Assembly: GCF_014023275.1 (NCBI RefSeq)
Contig: NZ_CP054698.1
Location: 6,595,001 to 6,659,000, forward strand
DNA from: Nostoc edaphicum CCNP1411
GTDB taxonomy: Bacteria; Cyanobacteriota; Cyanobacteriia; Cyanobacteriales; Nostocaceae
DNA length: 64,000 bases
Direction of reading: 5' to 3'
Of this stretch, positions 63,893-64,000 are shown piece by piece. The translations under genes and the position numbers were made by a program. The notes beneath the pieces were generated by a model, which made no database searches, was not told where the DNA came from, and worked only from the letters and a program-made list of their open reading frames with translations. Every line of letters starts with the position of its first letter. Positions within the stretch are counted from its first letter, which is position 1.

Positions 63893-64000
63893 TTTAATTT
63901 AAGTAAACTTTTGTAAAGGATTTAAGCGAATAAACCGCCGCCGATTTATTGCAACTCAATCAGGAGTGGGCTACAAACCAACTTCTTGTGAATGCGTTAC

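Overview
This window comes from a filamentous, probably heterocyst-forming cyanobacterium of the Nostoc/Anabaena group. Four things point there: frequent HIP1-type GCGATCGC sites, dense 7-bp short tandem repeats (STRRs) between genes, the cyanobacterial gene order of the ATP synthase operon, and a split dnaE whose N-intein is very close to the well-known Nostoc punctiforme one. PsaK, PetL, IsiA-family antennae, flavodiiron proteins and isiB confirm an oxygenic phototroph. Homology statements come from reading the sequence and from family knowledge; no database search was run.

Layout. 1-4.3 kb: a heterodimeric ABC exporter pair (first gene cut by the window edge), a DUF2805 protein and a RibD/DHFR-like reductase. 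4.5-9.4 kb: thioredoxin, small proteins, a Uma2 gene split by a frameshifted insertion sequence, and aroB. 9.5-16.6 kb: petL (too short for usual ORF calling), then the ATP synthase operon atp1-a-c-b'-b-delta-alpha-gamma, with repeats in several spacers. 16.7-17.1 kb: tmRNA. 17.3-21.6 kb: pstSCAB phosphate uptake operon on the minus strand behind a three-unit Pho box; pstS carries an apparent one-base frameshift. 21.8-24.2 kb: mobile-element zone (intact IS630, a 195-bp MITE-like element, a transposase remnant, palindromic repeats), then about 1 kb of AT-rich DNA without genes.

25.3-28.9 kb: flavodiiron pair flv3-flv1. 29.4-32.8 kb: a membrane protein of unknown function, small ORFs and a dicarboxylate symporter. 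33-35.6 kb: dnaE N-half with N-intein, followed by a multi-hairpin palindromic element and an IS200-type Y1 transposase. 36.5-41.6 kb: an RqcH/NFACT protein, a GT4 glycosyltransferase and psaK. 41.7-46.2 kb: DUF3891, manganese catalase, hemN and heme oxygenase. 47-53.4 kb: a CBM20/SGNH/DUF1796 multidomain protein, ssb, an FAD monooxygenase and a sugar-type ABC ATPase with STRR DNA inside its reading frame. 53.8-56.4 kb: cydAB.

57.2-63.8 kb is the most distinctive block: an iron-starvation island on the minus strand. It holds four CP43'/IsiA-family antenna genes, one of them fused to a PsaL domain. Between them lie flavodoxin isiB and an alpha/beta-hydrolase-fold protein whose nucleophile serine is replaced by glycine. 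A good Fur-box-like palindrome precedes the first gene. Together these would replace ferredoxin by flavodoxin and build an iron-free chlorophyll antenna around photosystem I. A second theme is oxygen and redox control: flv3-flv1, cydAB, hemN with heme oxygenase, Mn-catalase and thioredoxin.
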